A stretch of DNA of 64,000 nucleotides from NCBI RefSeq assembly GCF_030445035.2, contig NC_080676.1, positions 9,400,940 through 9,464,939 on the forward strand, given 5' to 3'. The stretch comes from Dasypus novemcinctus (taxonomy: Eukaryota > Chordata > Mammalia > Cingulata > Dasypodidae). A program made the position numbers and the translations under genes. The notes below the pieces were generated by a model. That model did no database searches, was not told the DNA's origin, and saw only the letters and a list, made by a program, of their open reading frames with translations. Positions 1-12,149 of the stretch are shown here, piece by piece (within the stretch, counting starts at the first letter, position 1; every line of letters starts with the position of its first letter).

Positions 1-555
1 ACGCTGAGGTAGGAGGGTAGATTCCTAGATGTAGAAGAGAAGTGACTGGCATCCTCTAAGGATGCATTCATTTTCCCAGATGCATCATGGTGCCTGGGCC
101 CCATGTTCTTGTTTCCTCTATCAATGATAAAGAATAGATAAAACTTGGGCACCCAAGATAGAAGTGCCACACTGAAGATCAAAGAAAGTAGCGTGGTTAT
201 CCTTCAGCTGCTCGGGACACTGATACAGTTGGCCCTCCATTGCCATTTCTCTCCATCCCCTGTCTTAACGGCCTTCCAGCACGTGGGGAATGAATCCTCC
301 CTCTCCTTCAGTATCAAAGGGTCCACTGAGCAATAGCAAAACAGCTGGAAGACAAATATATGACTGGGATAAAGGACATGCTAAAGGACACAGAATGTAT
401 TCACCCCAAAACTCCTAAGTATGCCTTTTAACAAAAATATACAAGGAAATAGCAATTACCAACGGTGGTAAACTATAATATTGCTTTCCAGTTATCATCT
501 GTAAGAGAATCATGTATTCCGACCTGTGCCAGGACTCCCTGTGAGTGGAGTACAG
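1..555. other. Intergenic, no gene recognised
   Basis: I see no coding exon, splice-flanked ORF or recognisable RNA gene here. Base composition is ordinary for mammalian intergenic DNA. The right end runs into an old LTR fragment, which may begin somewhat earlier than I have marked it. Confidence 0.6.
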
Positions 556-905
556 GACTCTGCAGACTTTTAAGCTGGCTCTGTGACCTGCTTTAGCTAA
601 TGGAATATGAACAGATGCAGTGGGCATCACTGCAGAGCAGAAGCTTTAAATACGTTTTCGTGGTTCATTTGGTCTCATGCTCTTGTCCTCCTCTATGAGA
701 ACATCACCCCTCGGAACGTATTACTTTATTAGCCTGAGTCCTGTATGAGAAAGCCTGTAGTGCAAGACCAAGCCAAGTAGAACTGAATCACGGTAAGCTA
801 ACTTGAGCAGACCAACAGACCAAGAGAGCCACAAGCTAAGAAAGTGTATTATTGTAAGCCATTGAGATTCTGTGGTGGTTTGTTGCAATTCAAAAGCTAA
901 CACAT
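556..905 (+). repeat. MLT1-like LTR fragment (ERVL-MaLR)
   Basis: The segment contains the phrase 'gctttagctaatggaatatg' and ends with a 'taagccattgagattctgtgg' type motif followed by a loose 'gctaacaca'. This is the usual 3' half of MLT1 LTRs in placental mammals. It is diverged and has no internal retroviral sequence beside it, so it is an ancient solo or truncated LTR. The family call is from memory of the consensus; the 5' border is uncertain. Confidence 0.6.
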
Positions 906-989
906 CAACAGTAATTGATCACTTGCTCTGGACTGGCACTGTCCTACACATCATATATGTATTCTCTCATTTAACCCTTACAATAATCA

Positions 990-3900
990 TGTAAGGTATT
1001 GTTTCAGCCAGGATTTTCCATTGTAAACATCAGAAAATGGCTGATTTAAGTGCAAAAAGACTTTTCCCTTCCAGTCAAGATGGACCAACAGAATCTGGAT
1101 GTGTCTCCCACCTGAAAGAACTGAAAAATCAAATCAGGCAAAATACATGAAACAATGGTTCTCAAAAATTGGACAGTAGACAGCAAAGGACAATGATCTC
1201 TGAGAGATAGGAAACAAACATAATGAAACCTACAATGGCCCAGCTTACTGCCAGGAGAGAGTTTACTGGCCATGATGAAGGACAGGGAAGGCCAAGCAGT
1301 GCTTGGTGGTCTCCTTGTTTTGGGGATATAGATCTGTGGGCAGAGAGGGCAACCTGGCTAAAATTTTCAAGGCAAAGAACTGGCAAGGAGAAAACTACAC
1401 AGAGAGAGGATCATAGAGCTTTGCAAAGGGTCCCCTTTGAGTATTCAGCTGAAATTAACACATGCATGAGGGGAAACCACCCAAACCCTGGAAAATAACT
1501 ACCAAAAGGATTAGAGAGTACAATCCCAAGACCCCACGGGACTGTCCTACTAGCCAGAGTGGACGTTAGATGGACTACTCAGAAGGGTCTTGCCTGCATA
1601 CTGAGGAAAAATGTTTATCCTGTAGCAAATACTGCACTAGTCCTGTCCAACAAAGCTTAAAAATAAGATCCCAAAGAATAGAACTGTTTCTACAGCCCAG
1701 AGGAAAGATCAAGAATATTATTAAGAATACAAAAATATCCAACTGGTAAGGTAAAATTCACAATGCCTAATACCCAATATAAAATTACTAGGAATGTGAA
1801 GAAGCAGGAATATACAACCCAAAAATGAGGAGGAAACCAACCAATTAAAACTGATGCAGAAATGACACAGATAACCAAATTAGTAGGCAAGGACTTTAAG
1901 AAAGGTATGACATTATTTCATAAGTTTAAGAAGCTAGAAGACAGATTTATCATGTTAAGTAAATAAATGGAAGATATAAGATAGACTCAAGTTACATTTC
2001 TAGAGATTACAATGCCTGAAATGAAAAAAATACACTGGATGGGATTAATAGCAGACTAGACATTTCAGAAGGAAATATTAGCAAATTTGAACACAGAAAA
2101 ATAGAAACTGTTGACAATGAAATACAGAGAGGAAAAAGATGGAAAAAATGAACAGAATAGCAATCATCTGTGGAACAACTTCAGGTGGCATATGTAGATA
2201 TAATTGGAATCTTTAAAAGAAAGGGAAGGGGCAGAAAAAATATTTGAAGAAATAGTGGCCAAAAATTTTCCAATATGATGACAACAAAATTCAAACATAA
2301 GAAACATAAAGAAAACTACACTAAACCAAACCAAATCAAATCAAATTGCTTACAACAAGTGATAAAGGAAAAATCTTAAAAGCAGCCTGAAGAAAAGGAC
2401 ACAATTATATACAGAGGAATTAAGATAAGGATGGCAGCAGATTATTTGTCAGAAGCTATGCAAGCTAAATGATGATGCTTGTTAAGGTGTTAAAAGAAAA
2501 AAAAGTCCACTAATCAAGACTTTGTTAGTCAGAGAAAATATCTTTCAAAAATGAAGGTAAAATAAAGACTTTTTCACACTTACAGAAGGTGAAAGAATTA
2601 ATCACCATCAGACCTGCACTAAAAAATATATTAAAGTGACAGGACAGAAAAATATAATGGGTGTGTACACAGATCTATACGAAGGAATGATGAGAATCTG
2701 AAATGATAACTGTGGGTAGACATCATGACTTTTTAAATTATATTAAAATGTCTTTAAAAGATAATTGACTGCTTAGAGTAAAAACAATATTTTAAGAGGG
2801 TCATAACATATATATGAGTGAAATATATGTCAACTATACATGAAGACTGACGGGAAAAATGAAAATTTATTGCTGTAAAGTTCTTATACTATATATGAAA
2901 TGGCATAATATTACTTGAAGGTTGACTGTGACATGTTAAATATGTGCACTATAAACCCTAAAGCAACCACTAAAGTAAAAAGTTAAAGCTAATAAATCAG
3001 CAAAGGAAAGAAAAATAGATTGGTTACAAAAATAATTTATTGAAAGGAAGCAGATAAAGATGAAAAAAGAGACAAAAAAAAGAGAACAGATAGGACAAAT
3101 AGAAAACGACTAGCAAGATAGAAGATTTAAACTCAATCATGTCATGTCAATAACCACATTAAAAGTCTAAACACACACACCCAAAGGCAGAAATCATATA
3201 ATCAGATAAGAAAAGCAAGTCCCAACTATATGCTACCTATAAGAAACCCACTTTAAATATAAAGGCACATATGAGATCAGGTAAAAGGATAGGAAAAGAT
3301 ATACCATGCTAACACTAATTTTTTTAAAAGCTAGAGTGGTTATATTAATAGCAAATTAACTCAGAGCAGTGAATATAAACAGGCGCATGGAGGGTCTTTA
3401 TATAATGGGTCAAAATAACTCAAATGTGCCTATAACACAGCTTTGAAATAAATGAAATAAAATCTGATAGAATTACAAGGAGAGGCAGACAAATTCAGTT
3501 ATAGGCCCAGATTTCAACATCCTTCTCTTAAGAATTGATAAAGCAAAATACACAGAAAATCAGTAAGGTTATCGAGACTTGAATAACAACAGGAATCAAC
3601 TTGAACTCATTGCCATTTATAGAACTTCTCGCCCAACAACAGCAAAGTAGATATTCTTTTCAGTATACATAGAACAGTTATAAAAATTGACAGTATTCTG
3701 AACCATAATACAAGTCTCAGCGAATTAAAAAATATTCAGATCATACAAAGAATCTTCTCTGACCACAATGGAATTAAATTAGAAATCAAAACCAGAATAT
3801 CCAGAAAATCTCCAAATATTTGGAGATGAAATAGCACACTTCTTAATTACCTATGAGTCAAAAAAGAAATGTTTAAAAACTTCAAAGTATTTTGAACTGA

Positions 3901-4665
3901 ATGCAAATGAAAACACAGCATAGCCAAATTTGTAGAGAATGCAACTAAAATAATACTTAGCAAGTAGTTTATAGCACTCAATGCCTATATTAGAAAAGAG
4001 AAAGTGTTCTGAATCAATGGTCTCAGCTTCTACCTTAAGAAACTAGGAAAAGTGTGCAAATGGATCCCAAAGTAAACAGAAGTAAGAAAAAAATAAAGAT
4101 CGGAATGAAAATCAATGAAATAGAAACCAGAAAAACAATAAAGGGAATAAATGAAACCAAGGGCTCATTACTTGAGAAGATCAATAAAAATGATAAACTG
4201 CTAACCAGACTGAACAGGAAAAAAAGAGAAAAGGCACAAATTACCAACAGCAAGAATAAGGGAGGTGACATCACAACAAAGGATATTAATTAAAAGGATA
4301 ATAAGGAAATATTATGACTATCTTAATGCAAATATAGTCAACAACTAGACAAAATGGACAAATTTCTTGAAATAGATTAACTACCAAGAAAACTGAATTT
4401 GTATATAAAAGCCATCCCATAAAGAAAACTTCAAGACCAGATTCCTTCACTGATGAATTTTAGGAAACTTTTGAGGAGGAAATCATAGCAATTCTACACA
4501 AACTCTTCCAAACCATTATCCCTCATGAACATAGATGCAAATATTCTTAAACAATTTCAGCAGATTAAAAGAATAATATGTCATGACAAAGTGGGGTTTA
4601 TCCCAGCATCACAAAGCTGATTCTACATTCAAGACTCAATCAATATAATTCACTGTATGAACAGA
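990..4665 (+). mobile_element. Old L1 (LINE-1) remnant, sense orientation
   Basis: The tract is A-rich on the + strand with many stops. Around 2570-2640 and 2750-2990 it resembles the 5' part of old L1M elements (the 'agacctgcactaaaaaatat' and 'accctaaagcaaccac' phrases). Between 4050 and 4650 it resembles the reverse-transcriptase ORF, including a stretch at 4585-4605 that would encode the KVGFIPA-type motif. The longest surviving frame there, 4054-4293, is lysine-rich and ends in a stop, so no functional protein remains. It stops abruptly at a T-run (4667-4682). It may be several fragments rather than one insertion. Confidence 0.8.
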
Positions 4666-4689
4666 TTTTTTTTTTTTTTTTAAGGAAAT

Positions 4690-5590
4690 CAGGAAACTCA
4701 CAGAATTACTGGGAAGGCTGGATAACCAGACCTGGAAAAAAATAGGCAGTAATCACAACACAACCGCAGCTGAAATCATGCCTCAAATCCAATCTGATGA
4801 GGCCACCACGACCACGCCCCGACCACTGGACACGAGGTGGGCACCACTGCAAATGCTGCCTCTGGAGTTTGGGCGTTGCTGCCATCAGAATGAATTCTCC
4901 ACCACTCTCGCCTTTTGAACAACTGGTTCCAGATTCAATGAGGGAGATACCAATCCAGCTCCAGGTTCAATCCGGGAGATTCTGAATGGCCAAGCTCTCA
5001 GGAAGGCTGCAATAGGGAGGACAACAGTAGGGCTTCTTGGTTGCCAACAACAGAATCCACTCCAGCTAATTCACACGGGTAGGGGCTTGTCAGGAAAGAT
5101 TAACTAGTTCACGGAGTCATCGGGGTGGCTGAGAACTAGGCTCTGAACCGTGTGTTCAGGAATATACTGGTAACCACACTGCAGAACTGGCCCGATAAGG
5201 GAGCTCCTGCCGCTCCTGAGATCAGGAAGATGCCACCACTGAGCCCAGAAACAAGCTGCCTCTACTTCCCTCTCGCCAGCCTGAAGGCTAGCCTAAGCTT
5301 CGCATGCTCTCCAGCAGCTCACTTCCGAATCAGACTGGTGCATCTGCTTGGCAAAATACAGCTTCTGTCTGCATCCAGTGACAAGGGAAGATGAGAAATG
5401 TAGGGTTTCTGTTCCTTTGATTTTCCCAAAAACAAAATGTGAAGATGGTTTTTGAGAGATTTGGGAAACCATGAAGTGGTGCTGGACTTTTTGAGCATTA
5501 GTGGAAAGTGACTTCACTTTCTACTCAGATTTATGAAGTGAGGAAATCCCCAAGCTTTAGGAAGGTGGTCCAGCTGCCCAACATCTGAGA
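4690..5590. other. Unassigned, probably old repeat; no gene
   Basis: Moderately GC-balanced sequence with no supported exon. Phrases such as 'gaattactgggaaggctgg' give the impression of an ancient interspersed element, but I cannot name the family. No terminal repeats or target duplications were found. Confidence 0.4.
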
Positions 5591-5599
5591 ACGACAAAC

Positions 5600-5785
5600 G
5601 CCACTAGAGGAAGGCACTGTTATTAGTTCCACTTTACAGGTTGGAAACAGACATGTTTGTGGAAGTTTATAGAGTGAAGAGAAGAAATATTTGTCAAGCC
5701 CTATAAACATCGCCTTCTTTAATCCTTACAATATTCCATTTTACGGAAGAGAAAACTGAGGGTTATAGAAATTCATTAAAGAGTT
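5600..5785 (-). repeat. MIR-like fragments, minus orientation
   Basis: 'actttacaggttggaaacag' and 'ttttacggaagagaaaactg' are the minus-strand form of the conserved MIR core (bases that read 'cagtttcctcatctgtaaa' on the other strand). Two partial copies or one broken copy lie here. Diverged, no tail visible. Confidence 0.5.
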
Positions 5786-6254
5786 AAAAAAACCCTGTGG
5801 TATCTGATCTGCTCGCCCTCCCCAGCTCATCGTGGATTATCAAGGTGTTCGTGTGTGTGCATGTATGTGCCCTCTTCATAATCTTAACCAATTCTTCAAC
5901 ATCTTGTCCTGCACCAAATTCAGTGTTCACTGAATGGATTTGGGTGTCTGCATCACTGAACCTCAAAAATAAGAAAAGTTAATCTTCCTGATTAGGGACT
6001 AACTGAGGTGTATTTCGAAGCCCTTTGGTGCTGAGACCTGGGGGCCTCACCAGCTCTAAGTACAGAGTGATGAGATGTGACCGGAATGGCCTGGGGTTTT
6101 AGTCCTGTCAATATGCCAATCATTTATTCATACACGAACAATTCCAAGGAATGGAACGGGGCCTCTCTGGGTCAGTCAGTCATTTTTTGTCTCCGGTGAA
6201 AGATGCACATTACTTTTGGTGCATACAATCCTCCCTGTTCTGTGGGTGGACTGG

Positions 6255-6785
6255 AAGCATTTTTAGCGCATGCGAGACATGAAGTGCACGCCAAGACCCA
6301 GCGATTCCACTCTTGAGAACAGACGGAAGAGAACATTAGCGCAGAAGCAACAGGGACCTGTTCAGGAAGCCCATAGCAACACTGTTCAGTACAGCCTAAC
6401 ATGCGGAAAGAAACTGTGGATGCTCGCCCCGTGAGCGACTGGACCGGAGAGAATGAACGAGCTGTATCAACATGGATGAATCTGGTTGACTACAAATAGC
6501 AAGTCCTGGAAAATACTATATGGTATAGTGCCTTTAATAAAGTTCAAAAAACAAGTAAAGTCAAATGAAATAATCCTCAGGCACAAAAACAAACAAAAAA
6601 CAAGAAAATGATAAACCCTATCATTCAGGATGATGGTTTTGTACAAAGGGGAGCCAAAAAAGATGGGCTAGGAAAGGAGCACAAGGGGAAATGCAGGTGC
6701 TGGAAATGTTCTGGGTCTCGGATTGGGTGATGGACCCATAAGGAATCATTATATTCCAAATAAGTATATAAATAAATAAATAAGG
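6255..6785 (+). mobile_element. L1 3'-end remnant
   Basis: Contains the typical L1 3' region phrases 'cccagcgattccactcttga', 'gcccatagcaacactgttca' and 'aacatggatgaatctggttg', later followed by a 'gaaatgttctgggtctcgg' region. It ends near a short A/AT-rich tail (TAAA repeats at 6767-6783). Diverged and non-coding. Confidence 0.7.
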
Positions 6786-6789
6786 GCCA

Positions 6790-7735
6790 TGGTATTAGTC
6801 AGCATTCTGTAAGGAAACAAAACTGACACGAGATATATAAATATTATGAGATTTTTATAGGAATTGTCTCACATGACTGTGAGGATAGGCAACTCCAAAT
6901 TCCTGACATCAGGCCATAAGCTGGGAACTCCAATGAAGGGCTTCTCTGAATTCCCCAGGAGAAGCAGGCTGGTGAAGTGGAGATGGAAAGCTTCCCTTCT
7001 GACAGCTGGCATCACCACTTCTTTTAAAGCCTTCGACCGACAGGATGAGACTTCTTTCATTGCTGAAGGCTATCTCCTCATTGCTGGTTGTAGATGTAAT
7101 CAGTCACAGATGCAATCAACTTACTGATGATTTAAGTCCGTGAAATATCCTCGCAGTAACAATTGGGCCAGTGCTTGCTTGACAACTGGACACTATAATG
7201 TGGCCAAGGCGACACATGAACTTAAAACCCTTACAGCCACGCATGGGTCAATAGTGACAGTGTGGGAAACGGACTTGGCCCAGTGGTTGGGGCGTCCGTC
7301 TACCACATGGGAGGTCCGTGGTTCAAACCCCGTGTGGAGCTGGCCCATGCGCAGTGCTGATGCGCGCAAGGAGTGCCCTGCCATGCAGGGGTGTCCCCCG
7401 TGTAGGGGAGCCCCACGCGCAAGGAGTGCACCCATAAGGAGAGCTGCCCAGCATGAAAGAAAGTGCAGCCTGCCCAGGCATGGCGCTGCCCACACTTCCC
7501 ATGCCGCTGACGAAAACAGAAGCGGACAAAGAAACAAGACGCAGCAAACAGACACAGAGAACAGACAACGGGGGGCGGGGGGGGGGGGGATTAATAAATA
7601 AATAAATCTTTAAAAAAAAATAGTGACAGTGTGTCATGAACCAAGGTCTATGATTAATCCAATTCTGAACGTTTGATGTTTTAAAAGAAAGAACTCCTGT
7701 TGGTTCTGTTTCCCTAGAGACCCCTGGCTAATACT
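6790..7735. repeat. Ancient mammalian repeat with inverted ends, split by a SINE
   Basis: The left end (6792-6832, 'gtattagtcagcattctgta' onward) and the right end (7693-7735, ending 'cccctggctaatactgtggg') are near reverse complements of each other. The interior includes phrases common in old mammalian elements ('aattgtctcacatgactgtg', 'gatgtaatcagtcacagatg'). This could be a non-autonomous DNA transposon with terminal inverted repeats, or two opposed copies of one element. A long DAS-type SINE sits inside it. I do not assign a family name. Confidence 0.5.
7265..7618 (+). mobile_element. DAS-type SINE (deletion subfamily) with 15-bp target duplication
   Basis: The element starts with a tRNA-like head: box A-like 'ttggcccagtggttggggcg' and box B-like 'ggttcaaacccc'. 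A SINE body follows, ending in a G-run and (AAAT)n plus A tail. The 15-bp duplication AATAGTGACAGTGTG is exact at 7250-7264 and 7619-7633. Compared with most other copies here it lacks about 45 bp between 'ctgcccaca' and 'cttcccatgccgctgac'. Frames opening across it are repeat by-products, not genes. Confidence 0.92.
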
Positions 7736-7759
7736 GTGGGGGTGCAGGGGCTATAGGGC

Positions 7760-8160
7760 CCTGCCTTTGAAGCACTCCTTTTTGCTGGTTAATTTTTTGT
7801 GACAACTTAGATAGGTTATGGTGTCCAGTCACACCGTAGAGCAACCACTGGCCTGAGAGTATTTTGTAGATGGATTTGCTTCCGAGTGCATCTACAATCA
7901 ACAAAGGAGACTGCCCTTGCGATGAGGGGAGTCTCCCCATCCAATAAGATGGAGATCTTAAAGCCAAAACCGAGGATTTCAGTGATCAGAAAGAATTCCT
8001 TCCTCTACTTCAGCCAGGAAGCGTCTCCTGGGGAATCCAACTCCACCTTCATTGGAGCTCCTACCTTGGGCTTGTCCTACAGAACGTGGACTTGCCAGTC
8101 CCCGCAGTCAGGTGAGCCAATTCCTCTAGCAAATCCCTGGGGAACCCTGACTAACACACA
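7760..8160. repeat. Ancient mammalian repeat, related to the preceding element
   Basis: It begins 'tgctggttaattttttgtga' and ends 'aaccctgactaacacaca', with 'tggacttgccagtccccgca' and 'gtgagccaattcctctagca' in between. This is a very common mammalian repeat pattern. Its end matches the right end of the element at 6790-7735 in the same orientation. Family name not assigned. Confidence 0.5.
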
Positions 8161-9280
8161 CATCTGGGGTGGGGGAAGGGGAGAGAGGTGGCACAAGAAA
8201 AGAGCCAATAGCAGCAATGTTGCGGCAGCGAGAGGGAAGTACGGGAGCCTGGGGAGCGCACAGGGGATGCACCACACCCAGCCTGGGATGTCAGTAATTT
8301 GCAAGAGGAGATGACAGCATGCAGGAGGAGCTGAAGGATAAACTTGAAGTCTGCTCCAGGGAGAAAGGGCTTGGCACACTGGAGTTGCTCACAGGGTCTC
8401 AGCGGCTCAGAGCACAGATGCAGAGAGGGGAGACTAAAAGGGTGGGCAGAAGGCAGATCCAGCTAAGAAATTTGAAAACCATCCTGTGGGCCACTGGCAC
8501 CTCTGAAGGGAATGGCAGTGATAATTTTCACTTTATGAATACAGCTCCGGCATTGATCGGAGGTGAGGAGGCTGCTGCCACCGGCGGGGAAAGAACGGTG
8601 GTGTCTGAGCTGGAGAGAGGAGCAGGAAGAGCATCTTGTGGACAGCACGGTACTGCAGGCAGGGCTCAAACGGGGGTCCTCTGAGGGGAGGAGAGGAGAC
8701 ATGTGGCCCTCACACACTCCTGCCCCAGCACATACCTCCCTGGAGAAGCTCCAAACTCCAAATTTTCTCAGAACTGAGAGTTTTCCCTCAATTGCTGTTA
8801 AGTCACAGTTTGAGGTTTGGGAAGTGGAGGAGACCCAAGGTGGCAACAGCTGAACCCTGGTAAGCGGATGATAAATCGAGCCCTGGTGAGAGTAGAGGCA
8901 AGGAGGCAGGGGGGGTTCGGAGCGCCTGGAACCCTACTGCAGCAGCCCCCGCCTGGGACTTCCACCCTCTGCCTGACTTCCCCTTGGCCCCAAGAAGCCC
9001 CCAAATGCTCCAGCTCTTGGTCCACTTCTGAGAAATAGAAGGAAAAAGATTTCTTGAGCATTTACCAGGTAACATGCTACACATATAACTCTCCTCCAAG
9101 GAACTCTTTCTGTCCCTGTTTTACAAATGAGCAAGGTAAGGCCCCAGGAGGTCAAACTGAGATGTACTCTAGGACCACCTGCTTATACCCATGCAATACG
9201 GTCCTTTCTTTGGATCTAGACTGTGGTTATTTCTTTTATTTTCAGAATCACACTTGGACAATTAAAAACATCTTGCATTA
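8161..9280. other. Intergenic, no gene recognised
   Basis: Mixed-composition DNA without a supported exon. Overlapping frames of 70-130 codons occur on both strands, but none resembles a known protein or has a splice context. A weak MIR-like segment (minus form, 'ttttacaaatgagcaaggta') lies near 9119-9160. Confidence 0.5.
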
Positions 9281-10145
9281 GTTACTGATTGGTGTGTAAC
9301 AAATTGCCCCCAAAGGTAGAGGCTTAAAATAACAAACATTTATTTCCCTATAGTTTTGTAGGCCAGGAATCGGAGTGCAGCTTTAGCTGGGTGCCTCTTA
9401 CTCCAGCTCTCTTGAGGATGCAGCCAGACCGTCATCCAGGACTGCAGTTTCCTATGAAGGCTCAACTGTGGGATCCACTTCCCAGCTCACTCTCCTGGTT
9501 TTGGGGGGCCTTCAGTGCCTCATCACATGGGCCTCTCTCCACGGCTGCCCCATGACATGAACTGGCTTCCCCACGGGAAAGAGCAAGAGAAAGAACCCAA
9601 GTCCCTAATGGAAGCTAAAATCTTTTTATCACCTATTCTTGGAAGTGAAAGCTCAACAATTTTGCTGTATCCTATTTGGTTTCTTTAAAGATTTATTTTA
9701 TTTATCTCTCTCCACTCCCTTATTGTTTGCACTTGCTGTGTCTGTTCGTCTTCTTTGTTTCTTTAGGAGGCACTAGAAACTGAACCCAGGACCTGTGGGA
9801 GGGAGGCGCCAAATCACTTAAGCCACCTCCGTTCCCTGCTTTGTTGTGTCTCTGTTATGTTCTTCCTCTTCTCTCTCTTGTTCCATCATCTTATGTCAGT
9901 TGCCACACCTGCCTGGAGCGCCAGCTCGCTGTCTTCTTTAGGAGGCACCAGGAACCGAACCAGGGACCTCCCATGTGGTAGGCGGGAGCCCAATTGCTTG
10001 AGCCACATCTGCTTCCCTGACTCCTATTTGACAGAAGCAAGTCAATAAGTCCACCTTACACTTAGCGGGAGGAGGTTCCACAAGGAGGTGAGCACCAGGA
10101 GGTGGAGATCATTGGGGACCATCTTAGAAGCTGCCTACTACAAAT
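9281..10145. repeat. Ancient mammalian repeat split by a SINE
   Basis: The left part (9281-9678) has 'gtgtgtaacaaattgccccc' and 'ggcttaaaataacaaacatt'. The right part (10022-10145) has 'gcaccaggaggtggagatca' and 'gaagctgcctacta'. Together they match, in order, a widespread placental repeat; the SINE at 9679-10021 separates the halves. Family name not assigned. Confidence 0.6.
9679..10021 (-). mobile_element. DAS-related SINE with two head-like modules
   Basis: On the minus strand the element starts with 'gggaagcagatgtggctcaa' and ends in an A/T-rich tail. The 9-bp duplication TCCTATTTG is exact at 9670-9678 and 10022-10030. The sequence 'ctttaggaggcac' followed by a box B-like 'gaacccaggacct' block occurs twice (near 9760-9835 and 9935-10015). 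This suggests a dimeric structure unlike the long single-headed copies elsewhere in the window. Confidence 0.8.
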
Positions 10146-11329
10146 AAAGTGTTTTAACAGCTAGGCTACCCTGGCTTCTTCCAGAATGGCAAAGTGTGTT
10201 CCCCGATGTCCCGGCTGGGGTTGTAGGAGTACAGGGGCCTGGAGGGGCCATTGTGCCTGGGGCATAGTCCAATTTGGAGGACTGGTGTGGTGAAGTGATC
10301 AGGAGCCCCCAAGCTAGCTTCGCACATTGCAGCCGTGGCTCTCTCCACACCTGGTCCTTGAGGCTGCTGTGATGTTTCCCAGCAAGGAGGGAGAAGCAGC
10401 CGACCTCCCGCTCTGCCTCCCCATCAGCCAGACTGGGTTGGGGCTCAGGTAGAAGCACCGTCAGCTTGCAAGTCTTCCTGAAACTCCCCTCTGCCTCTGA
10501 ACTTCTTTCCTCACAATTTTTTTTTTCTTGTTCCCAACTGTTGTCGACAACCTCCACAGCAGCTTGCAAAGCAGGTGCTCCAGGAGCTGCCTGATGGCAG
10601 AGGAGGGACTGCTGTGGAGATCCCTGGAAATACAAAGTGAATTTAGGGCATAACTGCGACTCAGTCCAAATCACATTTCCTCAGCCTCTATTCAGCGCTG
10701 GCACAAAGGACCCAGAGATGTGTGTGAGTGCTTTCCTGGGACTCAGCCTCAGGAGGAAGACGTGCAAAGAGACAGCGTCAAAACAGGAGAATCAGTACAG
10801 TAAACATTTGGCAAATACACCCCCTTTTTTTTTTTTGCCACCCCTACCACGGCTGTTCTGGTTCAGGAAGCATCATCTTTTGCTTGGACCCCTGAAGTAG
10901 CTTCCAAGGCAGTTTCCTCCATCCACCCACCTTCTCCACCGCAGAGAGATCTTTGTGGAATGCAAATCCGACAGTGTCACTTCCCTGGCTGAAGCCCTCC
11001 CCAGCTGATCTTGGGGAAAGGTCTTGCTCTTTGAATGGCGCCAGGACCTTAACCCCTGACTCTTCCTTCATTTACGCCTTCTGCTCACACTCCAGGCCTG
11101 CCACAGGCTCTGTGCTGTGGCAGGTGTCCTCGCCTTTGCCCAGCCTGCCCCCTCCCCTTCCCAGGAGCTCATTCCTGTAGCCACACCTCTGGGAAGCATT
11201 CCCAGATTGCCCTTCCCAGCACAGACCGAGAGCCCCAGCGCCTACAGCAAAACACGCCCCTCCTCGGGTTGGATTGTCTTTACTTGTCCGTCTTCCCACT
11301 TGAAGTGGGTGCCGCGTGTCCAGGCTCTT
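10146..11329. other. Upstream flank of SPSB4, no gene
   Basis: GC content rises towards the CpG island. A T-run (10518-10527) and a T-run of about 13 bases near 10828 occur. The stretch 10890-11230 faintly resembles the antisense form of the old repeat at 57715-58760. Frames on both strands overlap and have no recognisable content. Confidence 0.45.
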
Positions 11330-12084
11330 TGCCCCGGCGCCTGGCACAGAGCGGGCAGGGGTCGGCTAATGACCGGAACGGAACCGACGTCAGCTCTGAG
11401 AGCAGAGACGAGGGCAACGCGGCATTCCCAATCTTTCGATCCCCTAAGAAAGGACAGATGCCAGGAGTACCCTCAAGTGCCTCGGTTGTGGCCACGCCCT
11501 CTTCCTTATCTCTCTGCTCAGACTCGCTAGGAAGCGGCCCACCCTCGGCGCCGCGCGCCCGCAGAGCAAACACCCGGACCCGCAGCGCCTCGAGTGCGTG
11601 GGACAGCTCCGTGAGGCAGGTGCGGTATGAACCGGTGCTTTAAAAGAGGAGTTCGAGCCTGATCTTAAAAATAAAGTGCGGACACGTGTGTGTCCGAGGA
11701 AGGGGCTATGAAGCCATCCTTTTCCTCCCCGCCGCTAGTTCCCACGTGCGTTTGGGAGAGGCACCCAGGCTGCAGGAGTGACTCTGGGTGTCTCCTCCCC
11801 CTGGGGACACCCACCCGGGCTCTCCAGGCGCGCTTGAATGAATCGGGGCGGGCCCGCGCGCATGAATGAGAGCGCTGGGGAGGGAGGGTGCCCGCGAGCC
11901 GGCGGGTGAATGGCGCCCGCGTCGCCGCCTCCGCGGAGGGGCGCGGGTGAGAGCGCCACTTCCCTCTCCCGCCAGCTGGTGGCCTCGGAAAGGTGGCGGC
12001 GCCGGCAGCGGCCCGAGCTGGGACGGGCCGGGGCGCGGGATGGTGGGGGAAGGGGCGTTCCCGGCGGCCGCGCCTTCCGCGGCT

Positions 12085-12089
12085 ATTGG
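12085..12089 (-). promoter_or_regulatory. Inverted CCAAT box
   Basis: ATTGG on the + strand (CCAAT on the minus strand), in 'gcggctattggattagtgg'. It sits inside the CpG island, 20 bp before the ATG at 12107 and upstream of the predicted exon 1. NF-Y sites often lie 60-100 bp upstream of a start site, which would place initiation near 12150-12190. That last step is inference. Confidence 0.5.
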
Positions 12090-12149
12090 ATTAGTGGCCT
12101 TCAGGGATGAGCTCAGCAGGATCGGCTTTCAGCTGCAGCCTCCGGGCCG

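Noticed and set aside
4054..4293. A 79-codon lysine-rich + frame
   Set aside because: Part of the decayed L1 reverse-transcriptase region; surrounded by stops.
7140..7601. A 153-codon + frame, and similar frames at other SINEs
   Set aside because: The same peptide pieces recur at every SINE copy; they are translations of the repeat.
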